The notes beneath the pieces are model-generated. The model had not been told where the DNA came from. It saw only the letters and a list, made by a program, of their open reading frames with translations, and did no database searches. Source: Gemmatimonadaceae bacterium (GTDB taxonomy: Bacteria; Gemmatimonadota; Gemmatimonadetes; Gemmatimonadales; Gemmatimonadaceae). From it: DNA of 49,276 nucleotides. This document shows, piece by piece, positions 8,807 to 17,034 of the stretch. The DNA is taken from contig JAIEMN010000015.1 in NCBI GenBank assembly GCA_019752115.1, positions 1 to 49,276 on the forward strand, read 5' to 3'. The position numbers and the translations under genes are program-made. Position 1 is the stretch's first letter. Each line of letters opens with the position of its first letter.

Positions 8807-9796
8807 GTGATCTCGTTGCTCTTTCAGCGTCTTCTGCGGCTCGGACTCGACCTGTGCCTCGTGCTCGCGGCGGTGAGCGTGCTCGTGGTGGGGTTGCTGC
8901 ATCTCGCGCCCGGCGATCCGCTCGCGCTCATGCAGGCCGACGCGCGCATCTCGCCGGCCGTGCGTGCGGCGTGGGCGCAGACGTTCGATCCCGCGCAGAG
9001 TGTGGCGCACCAGTGGCTGGCACTCTGGCGCGGACTCCTCGGTGGTGAGCTCGGGTGGTCCTGGAGTCAGCAGCGTCCCGTGGTCGCCGTGCTGCGCGAT
9101 GCGCTGCCGTGGACGCTGCTCCTCATGGGCACCTCCCTCCTGCTGGCCGCGGGCGTGGGGTTCGTGGGTGGGACGATGCTGGCGGTGCGTCGCACGCATC
9201 CGCTGAGCCGATGGGCGCTGCGGGGACTGCGATTGCTCGCGGCGGTGCCGGATGCGTGGCTCGCGCTGGTGTTGTTGGCGACGCTCGCCGTGACCTGGCC
9301 CCTGCTGCCCATGCAGGGCGTCTGCGATCCGCGCACCTGCGTGGATGCGCGTGCCCCGGGATGGGGGCATGCCGCCGATGTGGCGCGACACGCGGTGCTC
9401 CCGGTGCTCACCCTCACGCTGCTCGCCCTGACGCGCTTTGCGCGCGCACAGCGCGCCGCGGTGCTGCCGGTGCTGGCGTCGCCACTTCCTCGTGCGGTGC
9501 GCGCACGGGGGGTGCCCGAGTCACCACTGGTGTGGCGCCATGTGGTACGCGGGGCGCTCACGCCCTGGTTGGTGATGGTCGCGGTGTCGCTGCCGCAGCT
9601 GGTGGGCGGGGCGGTGTTCGTGGAGCGCGTCTTTGGATGGCCCGGCGCAGGTCAGGTGCTCGTGCAGGCCGTGGGGGCGCGCGACTATGGCCTGGTGCTC
9701 GTGCTGGCCTTGCTCGCGTCGGTGCTCACGGTGGTGGGGAGCTCGGTCGTCGACGCGATGACGGCGTGGCTCGACCCACGGGTGCGGCATCCGTGA
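8807..9796 (+). CDS. Oligopeptide ABC transporter permease, DppB/OppB type
   Basis: A 329-residue permease with six hydrophobic segments. The N-terminus has the DppB hallmark LLHLAPGDPLALM in a large periplasmic loop after the first helix. The C-terminal half has the cytoplasmic coupling region (RARGVPESPLVWRHVVRGAL), a diverged EAA loop, and the closing motif VGGAVFVERVFGWPGAG typical of this subunit. It would form the membrane pore with the next gene's product for import of peptides or nickel-type ligands. Translation is assigned to GTG 8807. Its stop overlaps the start of the partner permease gene. No ATPase subunit gene is present in the window, so the ATP-binding partners must be encoded elsewhere or be shared. 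Confidence 0.93.
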   Translation: MISLLFQRLLRLGLDLCLVLAAVSVLVVGLLHLAPGDPLALMQADARISPAVRAAWAQTFDPAQSVAHQWLALWRGLLGGELGWSWSQQRPVVAVLRDALPWTLLLMGTSLLLAAGVGFVGGTMLAVRRTHPLSRWALRGLRLLAAVPDAWLALVLLATLAVTWPLLPMQGVCDPRTCVDARAPGWGHAADVARHAVLPVLTLTLLALTRFARAQRAAVLPVLASPLPRAVRARGVPESPLVWRHVVRGALTPWLVMVAVSLPQLVGGAVFVERVFGWPGAGQVLVQAVGARDYGLVLVLALLASVLTVVGSSVVDAMTAWLDPRVRHP

Positions 9797-10659
9797 GCGC
9801 CCGCGTCCACGCCGCCGACGATCGCCTGATGCTGCCCGGGCACCAGCCACTGCGCTGGCGCACGCCCGCGGTCGCGCTGCTGGGCGGTGCGTTGCTGTTG
9901 GGGCTCGTCGGACCGTGGATCGCGCCGCACGATCCACTCGCGATTCCGGCCGACGTCGCGCAGCACAGTCTCGGTCCGTCGGCGATGCATTGGCTGGGGA
10001 CCGATGCGCTGGGGCGCGATATCGCCAGCCGACTCCTCGCCGGCGCGCGCTACTCCATTGGGGTGGCCTCGGCGGCACTCTGTCTTGCGACCGTGCTTGG
10101 GGTCGTCGTGGGGAGCCTCGCGGCCTCTCTGGGGCGCGCGGGTGAACGCGCGGTCTTGTCGCTCGTGCACAGCGGCGCGGCCGTGCCGCGACTGGTGGTG
10201 CTGATTGCCGCGGCGGGGTTCGCGGGAGCGTCGTCGCCGTGGGTGCTGGTGGCGCTCCTTGGGGGCGTGAGTTGGTTCGATCTCGCGCGATTGGTGCATC
10301 GCACGCTGCGGCGCCAACTCGCCGAGGATCGCGTGGCGGCGGCGCGCGCGCTGGGTGTGACCCGCACGCGGCTGCTCCGCGTGCATCTGCTGCCCCATCT
10401 CACCGGGACGCTCCTGGTATGGGCGTCGGCGGAGTTCGGCCAACTGCTCCTCGCCGAGACCGGGCTGTCGTTTCTGGGGCTGGGTGTGCCGGCCCCCCTC
10501 CCCAGCTGGGGCCGCGTCCTGCTGGAGACGGGCGACGTGTTCGGGTCGGCGCGCTGGCTGCTGCTGGGCCCCGGGCTCCTGATCACCGTGGTGGTCAGCG
10601 CGGCGTTCAGCGTCGCCGACCGGGTGGCGGAGGAGGATCAGGCGCTCCCTCGGTTGTAA
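9793..10659 (+). CDS. Oligopeptide ABC transporter permease, DppC/OppC type
   Basis: A 288-residue second permease starting at GTG 9793, which overlaps the stop of the DppB-type gene (GTGA). The family marks are clear: a single N-terminal helix, then a periplasmic loop with HDPLAIP and GTDALGRDIASRLLAGAR, and further helices. The EAA-type coupling loop reads VAAARALGVTRTRLLRVHLLPH, followed by ETGLSFLGLGVPAPLPSWG. This subunit pairs with DppB to form the channel. The frame is open for hundreds of bases upstream of 9793, but that is antiphase sequence within dppB. A strong terminator follows about 100 bases after the stop, so the two permeases probably end a transcript. Confidence 0.93.
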   Translation: MSARVHAADDRLMLPGHQPLRWRTPAVALLGGALLLGLVGPWIAPHDPLAIPADVAQHSLGPSAMHWLGTDALGRDIASRLLAGARYSIGVASAALCLATVLGVVVGSLAASLGRAGERAVLSLVHSGAAVPRLVVLIAAAGFAGASSPWVLVALLGGVSWFDLARLVHRTLRRQLAEDRVAAARALGVTRTRLLRVHLLPHLTGTLLVWASAEFGQLLLAETGLSFLGLGVPAPLPSWGRVLLETGDVFGSARWLLLGPGLLITVVVSAAFSVADRVAEEDQALPRL

Positions 10660-10664
10660 CGCCA

Positions 10665-10698
10665 CGATACAGCGCGGGCGTCGGCGATACAGCGCGGG
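10665..10698. repeat. 14-bp direct repeat spaced 20 bp
   Basis: CGATACAGCGCGGG occurs at 10665-10678 and again at 10685-10698. The 20-bp period places both copies on nearly the same DNA face. It lies just after dppC and upstream of a short AT-rich stretch (about 10715-10755), in the gap leading to the regulator gene. It may be an operator. Confidence 0.6.
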
Positions 10699-10760
10699 GC
10701 CATCTCCAGTTGCCTGATAAATCCGTAACGCTCTGTAAAATATATACTTAGACAACACCA

Positions 10761-10788
10761 GGCGCGCCTGATCCGGGGCGCGCTTTTT
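10761..10788 (+). terminator. Intrinsic terminator downstream of the permease genes
   Basis: GCGCGCC (10762-10768) pairs with GGCGCGC (10777-10783) around an 8-base loop, followed at once by five T residues (10784-10788). This is the clearest rho-independent terminator in the window. It would end transcription from dppBC. An AT-rich stretch with a TATACT box about 15 bases upstream could also make it an attenuator for a very short transcript. Confidence 0.75.
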
Positions 10789-10882
10789 GCTGGGATGAAC
10801 GGCATGGCACCGATCCCAGGGCCATCGCTGCGTCCGGTTAGTCGGCCGGTCGAGTGCTTCACGGGTTCACCGGGCGATCCGC

Positions 10883-12406
10883 ATGACGCAGCTGGCCGTG
10901 TCGTCGCCCGTGTTGCATAAAGCAAGCTCAGCAATTTCGCGATCTGCGGCATTGAAACAGTTGCCGTGCGAAGTATCGTTCACCACGCCGGGAATACCGA
11001 ACCCAGCCGTCCGGACTCCTCGTACAATCATACTGCTGGACCGCGCCGCTTTGCCGACCTCTGCCATTTCACTGGATGTGCTCCTGCTCAGCGCCTCATT
11101 CGAGACGCTGTGGGAGTCGCTCGCCGGTGAACTGGGTATTCCCTGTCGCAGCGTTGGCGCGATCGGCGAGTTCTCGGCGGCCGCCAATACGATCCGGCTG
11201 ATCGCCGCGGGTGGCGAAGAAGGCGCGGCGGAATCGGTGCTCCGCAGTTGGGGCGTGGACGATCGCGATGCGATCGTGGTGGGGGCGGTGCCGAATCATC
11301 GCGTCGCGGTCTCGCTGATGCGGGCGGGCGCCGCCGAGTACTTCGCGCTCCCCGGCGATATCGAAGCGCTCAAGAGCTGGTTGCGCGATCGCGCGGAGAA
11401 GAACCGCCGCGCGCAGCAGGCCGCCTCCTTCGCCTCGGGGGAGCGCGCGAAGTACACCTTCGACGGCATTCTCGGTGACAGCCCCGCCCTGCGTGCCGCC
11501 CTCGACAAGGCCTCACGCGTCATTCCGCGCGGCAATGTCACCGTGCTCATTCAGGGTGAAACGGGCACGGGCAAGGAACTCCTGGCGCGCGCCGTCCACT
11601 ACAACGGGCCGCGTCGTGATGCGCCCTTCGTGGACATCAATTGCGCCGCGATTCCTGAACAGCTCCTCGAAAGCGAACTGTTCGGCCATGAGAAGGGCGC
11701 GTTCACCGACGCGCACACGTCCAAGCCCGGCCTCTTCGAAATGGCCGATGGCGGCACGCTTTTCCTGGACGAAATTGGCCACCTCGCACTCCCGCTGCAG
11801 GGGAAGCTCCTCCGCGCCCTCGAGGAGCGGCAGATCCGGCGCGTCGGTGGCACGCGCCTCATTCCGGTGGATGTGCGCGTGGTTGCCGCGACGCACGTGC
11901 ATCTCGGCGAGGCCGCCCGTCGCGGTGAGTTCCGCGAGGACCTCTACTATCGCCTGAACGTCGTCCCCATCGAGTTGCCGGCGTTGCGCGATCGCCGCAC
12001 CGACATCGTGCCGCTCGCGGAGTTCTTCGTGAAGCGGTTCGCCGATGAATACGACATGCCCGTCCCGAAGTTGACCCCGGCGGCGCAGCAGGTGCTTCGC
12101 CTGCATGCATGGTCGGGCAATGTGCGCGAGCTGCGCAATGTGATCGAACGCGCGGTGCTGCTGTGTGAAGGCGGCCGCGTGGATGCGCCGGACCTGTCGC
12201 TCGAAAGCGGGCGTCCAGGCAGTAGCAAGAGCGGCGCCCTGCCGTTCCCCACGACCCTCTCGGCCCTCACCAGGGCCGCCGTCGACGAGATGCTGCGGCT
12301 GACCGACGGAAACAAGTCCGAAGCCGCGCGCCAACTCGGCATCTCCCGTCCACGGCTGCTGCGGCTGCTCGATGGGGATGCCTCCACTGAAGAGACCGGA
12401 GAATAA
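10883..12406 (+). CDS. NtrC-type AAA+ transcriptional activator with degenerate receiver
   Basis: A protein of up to 507 residues, built as an N-terminal pseudo-receiver (about 70-165), AAA+ domain (about 200-430) and C-terminal Fis-type helix-turn-helix (about 460-505, NKSEAARQLGISRPRLLRLL). Walker A is GETGTGKE (225-232) and Walker B is GGTLFLDEIGHL. The sensor and arginine-finger block FREDLYYRLNVVPIELPALR and VREL are intact. The sigma-54 contact loop reads GAFTDA (272-277) instead of GAFTGA. The receiver-like part lacks the usual acidic pair and phospho-acceptor context, so regulation by phosphorylation is doubtful. The start is uncertain: ATG 10883 gives about 60 low-complexity residues first, and TTG 11051 is an in-frame alternative. 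A lipoprotein gene begins 1 base after its stop. Confidence 0.88.
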   Translation: MTQLAVSSPVLHKASSAISRSAALKQLPCEVSFTTPGIPNPAVRTPRTIILLDRAALPTSAISLDVLLLSASFETLWESLAGELGIPCRSVGAIGEFSAAANTIRLIAAGGEEGAAESVLRSWGVDDRDAIVVGAVPNHRVAVSLMRAGAAEYFALPGDIEALKSWLRDRAEKNRRAQQAASFASGERAKYTFDGILGDSPALRAALDKASRVIPRGNVTVLIQGETGTGKELLARAVHYNGPRRDAPFVDINCAAIPEQLLESELFGHEKGAFTDAHTSKPGLFEMADGGTLFLDEIGHLALPLQGKLLRALEERQIRRVGGTRLIPVDVRVVAATHVHLGEAARRGEFREDLYYRLNVVPIELPALRDRRTDIVPLAEFFVKRFADEYDMPVPKLTPAAQQVLRLHAWSGNVRELRNVIERAVLLCEGGRVDAPDLSLESGRPGSSKSGALPFPTTLSALTRAAVDEMLRLTDGNKSEAARQLGISRPRLLRLLDGDASTEETGE

Positions 12407-12407
12407 G

Positions 12408-13064
12408 ATGCGCAAGCTGATGCTGGGCGTTGTCGCCCTGGCCACCGCCGTGCTGGCGGCCTGTGATCCCTCGTCGCCCGCGGGCGTCGGCGCCGACGCT
12501 CGCCTGAGCGGTGGCTCGGGTGGCGGTGGTGGTGGTGGTGGTGGTGGTGGCGGTGGCGGCGGCACCGGCGGGAGCGGCGGCAGCAGCACGCCGGTGTTCA
12601 TCACGGCCGTGCCGGGCACCGCCGATGGCAGCGTCGTGTCGTTCTACGCCAAGGTCGGCGAAGATCGCACGGGCGAGATCTTTGTGGCCGGCACGTCGGG
12701 CGGTAATGGGGATCGCATCGTGCGCCTGCGCATCAAGAAGGACGCGACGATCGTGCTGCCGAATGGCACCAAGCTCGCCAAGGGCGATTCGGTGCTCATC
12801 TCCATGCAGGTCACCGACCTGACCACGCTCAAGACGCACTTCGAGCCGGCCGGCATCCAGTTCAAGGGCAACAACGTCGCGCAGCTCGCCTTCTGGTACA
12901 ACCACACCAGTGCGGCCGGCACCAGCACGGCGACGGCGCTCGCGATCTGGAAGCAGGAGACGGACACTGCGCCCTGGGTGAAGCAGACGAGCACGGTGGA
13001 TACGGCGCTCGAATCCGTCAGCGCCTACATCCCGGGCTTCACCAACTACGTCATCGCCTACTAA
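12408..13064 (+). CDS. Lipoprotein with long poly-glycine linker
   Basis: A secreted lipoprotein of about 218 residues. The start at ATG 12408 is supported by a GGAG sequence a few bases upstream. Signal MRKLMLGVVALATAVLAAC ends in the lipobox LAAC. After about 20 residues comes a run of some 15 glycines within a longer Gly/Ser tether, then a compact domain of about 160 residues rich in beta strands (DRIVRLRIKKDATIVLPNG, SVLISMQVTDLTTL). I do not recognise the domain. It follows the activator gene by one base and is likely cotranscribed with it. The tether suggests the domain is held away from the membrane. The run is encoded by a GGT repeat that could change length. Confidence 0.8.
   Translation: MRKLMLGVVALATAVLAACDPSSPAGVGADARLSGGSGGGGGGGGGGGGGGGTGGSGGSSTPVFITAVPGTADGSVVSFYAKVGEDRTGEIFVAGTSGGNGDRIVRLRIKKDATIVLPNGTKLAKGDSVLISMQVTDLTTLKTHFEPAGIQFKGNNVAQLAFWYNHTSAAGTSTATALAIWKQETDTAPWVKQTSTVDTALESVSAYIPGFTNYVIAY
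12525..12550 (+). repeat. (GGT)n microsatellite inside the lipoprotein gene
   Basis: An uninterrupted GGT run of 26 bases (nearly nine units), bordered by imperfect GGC/GGT units, encodes the poly-glycine linker. Because the unit is three bases, length changes would keep the frame and only alter linker length. Confidence 0.9.
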
Positions 13065-13123
13065 GCCCTTTCCGCTCCGCCCACTTCTCGCATTCGCCGC
13101 AGCGCTCCCGCGCGCTCGCTCCC

Positions 13124-14143
13124 ATGCAGATTCCCAACGACGACGTGCTCCTCGAGCGCACTCGCACCCTGGCCGCAGCCGGGGCGTGGGGCGAGCTCGT
13201 GCGTGCCGTGCAGGCGTACTGTGAGGCGTCGCCCGTGACGCCCGCAGCCGTCAGCCCGGCGGTCGTCGTGCTGCATGCGGAAGGCTTGATGCGTACGGGA
13301 CACCCGGTGGAAGCCGAGGCGTGGTTGATGGAGCGGGACGGCTCGTTGCGATTGAGTGGCGACCGCGCGGTGATCCGCCGCGCGGCCAACCTGCTCGGGG
13401 CGGCGTGCCTCGAGCAGGCCAAGCTGGACCGGGCGCAGGACGTGTTCACCGGCGCGATCGATATCGCGCGCGCCGATGGCGATGACCTGTTGCTCGCGCG
13501 GTCGATGAACAACCTCGCGGTCATCGCCACGATTCGTGGGCGGCTCCCCGAGGCGCTGGGCCTCTACAACCTGGCCATTCCGGCGTATCAGCGCATCGGC
13601 AATGTGAACGGCATCGCCGAGAGCTATCACAACACGGCCATTACGCTTCGCAAGTTGCGGCGGCTCGAGCACGCCGACGAGCACGAGCGGCGCTCGGCGG
13701 AATTCGCACGCCAGGTGCGCAATCAGCACCTGGTCGCGCTGACGCGGGTGGGGCGCGCCGAGATCTTCCTGCTCAAGGGGGATGCGGCGCTGGCCGAAGC
13801 CACGGCCTCGCGCGCGGCGCAGGAGTTGGGCGCGGTCCCCGACCCCGCGCGACAGGCCGACGCGCTGCGCCTGTGTGGCGCGGCGCAGTGGACGCTGGGG
13901 CGCCTCCCCGAAGCGCGGCGCACGCTCGACGAGGCGGTACCGCTCGCGGCGGAACATGGCAATCGCCTGATCGAGGCCGAATGCCGCTGGACGCGCGCGC
14001 AGGTCAACTGGGCGCTCGGCGATCAGGCGTCGCCGCTGGACGACGCGCGTCACGCGGCCACAATTTTCAAAGAGATGCACGCGCCGACGGAGTTGAGCAG
14101 CGTCACCAGCTGGCTCGCGGCGCGCGGTCATCCACTGCCTTGA
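13124..14143 (+). CDS. Tetratricopeptide-repeat protein
   Basis: A 339-residue, all-helical, Ala/Leu/Arg-rich cytosolic protein. Several 34-residue TPR-like units can be seen, for example ANLLGAACLEQAKLDRAQDV, MNNLAVIATIRGRLPEALGL, YHNTAITLRKLRRLEHADEH and LCGAAQWTLGRLPEARRTLD, each with the G/A-x-A-x(3)-G pattern of helix A followed by an A-rich helix B. No catalytic or DNA-binding domain is attached and there is no signal peptide, so it is probably a protein-interaction scaffold. It lies between a lipoprotein gene and the solute-binding protein gene, both about 50-60 bases away. A link to either is unproven. Confidence 0.85.
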   Translation: MQIPNDDVLLERTRTLAAAGAWGELVRAVQAYCEASPVTPAAVSPAVVVLHAEGLMRTGHPVEAEAWLMERDGSLRLSGDRAVIRRAANLLGAACLEQAKLDRAQDVFTGAIDIARADGDDLLLARSMNNLAVIATIRGRLPEALGLYNLAIPAYQRIGNVNGIAESYHNTAITLRKLRRLEHADEHERRSAEFARQVRNQHLVALTRVGRAEIFLLKGDAALAEATASRAAQELGAVPDPARQADALRLCGAAQWTLGRLPEARRTLDEAVPLAAEHGNRLIEAECRWTRAQVNWALGDQASPLDDARHAATIFKEMHAPTELSSVTSWLAARGHPLP

Positions 14144-14195
14144 GCGGGCGCCCCGGACCGGGGCACACCCCGCCTACTCCCCGGGGTGATACGTG

Positions 14196-15848
14196 ATGTC
14201 GAAGGCCACGCGCTTCCTGTTTCCTGTTACCGGTGCGCTGCTGCTGGCCGCCTGCGGTGCGCCAGCCGACACCGCCGCCTCGCCCAGCGTGGGCGGCACG
14301 CTCGTGATCAGCGCCGTGGCCGATGCCGATCTGCTGTTGCCGCCGCTCGCCCTCACGGGCCAGGCGCTCCAGATCACCGATCAGCTGTTCGACCGGCTGG
14401 TGCAGCCGTCGATGGACAGCGCCGGCACCCTGAGCTACGCGCCGGCGCTTGCAACGCGATGGAGCTGGCGCGCCGACTCGCTGGCGATCGATTTCACGCT
14501 CGCCGACAACGCCCGGTGGCACGATGGCCAGCCGGTGACGGCGGAGGATGTGCGCTTCAGCTTTGCGGCGTATGCCGACTCCGCGCTGGGTTCGCCCACC
14601 CGCGAGGCGCTGCACGATATCGACAGTGTGCAGATCACGGGGGCGCACGCGGTCCGCGTCTGGTTCGCCCGGCGCGGGCCGAGTCAGTTCAGTGATGCGG
14701 CCACCCAAGTGCGGGTGCTGCCGAAGCATCTGCTCGACAGCATTCCGCGCGCCTCCTGGCGATCGTCCGCGTTTGCGCGTCAGCCCGTGGGGAGTGGACG
14801 GTTTCGCTTTGGCAGCTGGCAGGCGGGGACCCGCATCGAGCTGATCACCGATTCGGCGAACTACCGTGGACGCGCCAAACTCGATCGGGTGGTGTGGACC
14901 ATCGCCCCCGATCCCGCGGCCGCGATGCTCCGGCTCACCAGCGGCGACGCTGATTTTCTTGAAGGCGTACGCCCGGACGGCGTCGCGGAGTTGGCGAAGC
15001 ATCCGAATGTGCGCGTGCTCCGCTCGCCCGGGCTCGCGTACGGGTACCTGCAGTTCAATCTTATGGCGCCGCGGTCGGCCACCGTGCCGCATCCGCTGTT
15101 CGGCCAGCGCGAGCTGCGGCGCGCGCTCAGTGCCGGCGTGAACCGCGCGCTCGCGGTGCAGCAGGTGCTGGGCAGCGAGGCGCGTGTCGCACTGGGTCCC
15201 GTCACGCGCATTCAGCTGGGTGCCGACACGCTGCTGCCGGCGATCGCCTACGACACGTTGCGCGCCCGTGCGGTGCTGGACTCACTGGGCTGGGTGCGCG
15301 GTGCGAACGGCGTGCGCGCCAAGGGAGGCGCCCCGCTCCGCTTCTCGTTGCTGGTGCCGGGGACCAGCACGCAACGGGTGCGACTCGCCGAAGTGCTGCA
15401 GCCGATGTTCACGGCGCTGGGGGCGCAGGTGGAGATCACGTCACTCGAGTTTGGCGCGTTCATGGGCCGCCTCGCCGCCGGTGACTTTGACGCGGCGATC
15501 ATGGCCATTGGGGCCGACCCCGATCTCGGTGGCATTCGCGGCGTGTGGGGGAGCGACGCCAGTCGCCTCAAGGGCGGGCCGAACTTCGGGCTCTACGCGA
15601 GCGCCGCGTTTGACAGTGCCGTGACCACCGGGCTCCGGACGACCGATGCCGCGGCCGCGCGTCGCGCGTTCCAACCCGCGTATCGCCTCATTCTTGAGGA
15701 TGCGCCGGCGATCTGGCTCTTCGAGCCGTACACGCTGAGTGGTGTGTCGACCGCGATCACGACGGAGGGGGTCCGTCCCGATGCCTGGTGGGCGCAGCTC
15801 GCGGAGTGGACGCGGGTGCCCGCGGCCGCGCCTGCGGTAAAGCGATAG
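14196..15848 (+). CDS. Family-5 extracellular solute-binding lipoprotein (peptide type)
   Basis: A lipoprotein of about 550 residues; the signal SKATRFLFPVTGALLLAACG has the lipobox LAAC. The mature part has the DppA/OppA layout: FDRLVQPSMDSAG near the start, then LATRWSWRADSLAIDFTLAD, and the signature block WHDGQPVTAEDVRFSF that defines family 5. It binds peptides or similar ligands outside the membrane and hands them to DppBC-type permeases. The permeases at 8807-10659 are the obvious candidates, although three other genes and a terminator lie between. ATG 14196 is preferred over GTG 14193 because the GGGGTG upstream is better spaced. A perfect hairpin follows the stop. The substrate is not known. 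Confidence 0.92.
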   Translation: MSKATRFLFPVTGALLLAACGAPADTAASPSVGGTLVISAVADADLLLPPLALTGQALQITDQLFDRLVQPSMDSAGTLSYAPALATRWSWRADSLAIDFTLADNARWHDGQPVTAEDVRFSFAAYADSALGSPTREALHDIDSVQITGAHAVRVWFARRGPSQFSDAATQVRVLPKHLLDSIPRASWRSSAFARQPVGSGRFRFGSWQAGTRIELITDSANYRGRAKLDRVVWTIAPDPAAAMLRLTSGDADFLEGVRPDGVAELAKHPNVRVLRSPGLAYGYLQFNLMAPRSATVPHPLFGQRELRRALSAGVNRALAVQQVLGSEARVALGPVTRIQLGADTLLPAIAYDTLRARAVLDSLGWVRGANGVRAKGGAPLRFSLLVPGTSTQRVRLAEVLQPMFTALGAQVEITSLEFGAFMGRLAAGDFDAAIMAIGADPDLGGIRGVWGSDASRLKGGPNFGLYASAAFDSAVTTGLRTTDAAAARRAFQPAYRLILEDAPAIWLFEPYTLSGVSTAITTEGVRPDAWWAQLAEWTRVPAAAPAVKR

Positions 15849-15857
15849 CGGCGGCGC

Positions 15858-15880
15858 GCCTGTCACGATGCGTGACAGGC
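15858..15880 (+). terminator. Hairpin after the solute-binding protein gene
   Basis: GCCTGTCACG-ATG-CGTGACAGGC is a perfect 10-bp stem with a 3-base loop, 9 bases after the stop codon. There is no T-tract, so it may be a 3' stabilising stem or a factor-assisted terminator. The dyad GTCACGATGCGTGAC could also serve as a protein-binding site. Confidence 0.5.
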
Positions 15881-16033
15881 TGACACGATCTGGTCGCCGC
15901 TGCCGCGGCCGATTTTGCCGCCAACCTGTTGATGGGCAGTGCGTTAGCCCGACCGACGCGGTGGCGTCGGACTTGCTCGGCGTGGAGGCATCACCGGCAT
16001 GCCGCCGGCGGCTCTCCTCCACGACCGATTCTC

Positions 16034-16990
16034 ATGCGCCGACTTCTTGCTCTCCTCCCGCTCGCGATCGCGCTCGCAGCCTGCGGGGAATCCTCCACCG
16101 CCCCGACGCTTGCCGCGCCGCGTGCGATCACCAGGCCCGGACTGTCTGGTGATATCAGTTCGACGTTCGCCGTGACCGGCGATCTGAACGCCGGCAACAT
16201 CGTGAATCTCGTGATGACCGTGAGCAATGCCGGGCCGGCATCGTATGCGGACACGGTCTTCGGCGAGGTGTTCATCCCGGCGGGCGTGAAGCGGCAGATC
16301 GACGTGCAGCTGACCGAGCCGCGCATCCAGTGCGAGGCGTATCGCGGCACGCATGACGGACTGGCCGCCAACGTCTACTCTGACGTCTGTCGCGTCTGGT
16401 TCTTCAATGGACTCGCGGCTGGCACGTCCAAGCAGGCCGTGGTGCCGATCAAGCTGCTGAATGAAGGCGACTACAAGTCGTGGGAGTTTACCATGGCCAA
16501 GACCCCCACCTTCTACACGTATCTCGACAGCGCGTCGGTGAACATGCACGTGCTGCCGGCGGTGAAGACGGGCGGCGGCGGGACGGGCATCGGCACGGGC
16601 ACCGGCACGGCGCTCCCCGATCTGCAGATGACGGCGAAGGCTTCGAGCGGGTCGCCCGCCGCGGGCAGAGCCTTCACCGCGACCTTCACCGTGCGCAACA
16701 GTGGCAAAGGCACGGCCGCGACGCCGGTGTTCACCGCCACGGTCGCCGCGGGCGTGAGCCTGCTGGGCATCACGCCCGACGCCGGTGGCGCTTCGTGCAG
16801 CATCAGCGGCCAGACGGTGACCTGCACCGCCCTCCCCGATCTCGCACCGGGTGGCAGCACGGGTTTCGTGCTGGCACTCACGGCGCCGAACTCAGCCGGG
16901 AACTATGCGCTGAGCGGGAGCATGACTTCGGTAAGCGGCGATGCCACCGTCGCGAACAACAGCGCGACGGTGTCGGTGACGGTCAAGTAG
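16034..16990 (+). CDS. Lipoprotein with CARDB/DUF11-like repeat domain
   Basis: A 318-residue secreted lipoprotein. The signal MRRLLALLPLAIALAACGES ends in the lipobox LAAC, and ATG 16034 fits it exactly. There are two immunoglobulin-like parts. The first (about 40-180) has the DLNAGNIVNLVMTVSNAGPA pattern. A Gly/Thr-rich linker (TGGGGTGIGTGTGTALPDLQ region) leads to the second (about 200-318) with TFTVRNSGKGTAATPVF, SCSISGQTVTCTALPDLAPG and ATVANNSATVSVTV. Those last motifs are characteristic of DUF11/CARDB surface adhesion-type domains. It should be anchored in the envelope and act as a structural or binding module. Its stop is 15 bases from the convergent M20 peptidase gene. Confidence 0.85.
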   Translation: MRRLLALLPLAIALAACGESSTAPTLAAPRAITRPGLSGDISSTFAVTGDLNAGNIVNLVMTVSNAGPASYADTVFGEVFIPAGVKRQIDVQLTEPRIQCEAYRGTHDGLAANVYSDVCRVWFFNGLAAGTSKQAVVPIKLLNEGDYKSWEFTMAKTPTFYTYLDSASVNMHVLPAVKTGGGGTGIGTGTGTALPDLQMTAKASSGSPAAGRAFTATFTVRNSGKGTAATPVFTATVAAGVSLLGITPDAGGASCSISGQTVTCTALPDLAPGGSTGFVLALTAPNSAGNYALSGSMTSVSGDATVANNSATVSVTVK

Positions 16991-17001
16991 CGCGGTGGGA
17001 C

Positions 17002-17034
17002 GCGCTCACGGCGTCACCGATGGCGTCGTGAGCG
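17002..17034. terminator. Bidirectional hairpin at a convergent gene junction
   Basis: GCGCTCACGGCG pairs with CGTCGTGAGCGC across about 10 bases, right where the lipoprotein (+) and M20 peptidase (-) genes meet. It overlaps the peptidase stop codon. There is no T-tract on either side, so only moderate terminator function is likely. Confidence 0.35.

Noticed and set aside
10797-10922. 41-codon plus-strand frame starting at ATG 10797 before the activator gene
   Set aside because: It has no ribosome site, no family resemblance, and overlaps the more likely activator N-terminus.
10638-10952. Minus-strand frame of 104 codons across the terminator and AT-rich patch
   Set aside because: It spans an intrinsic terminator and direct repeats and has no conserved pattern; regulatory sequence explains the region better.
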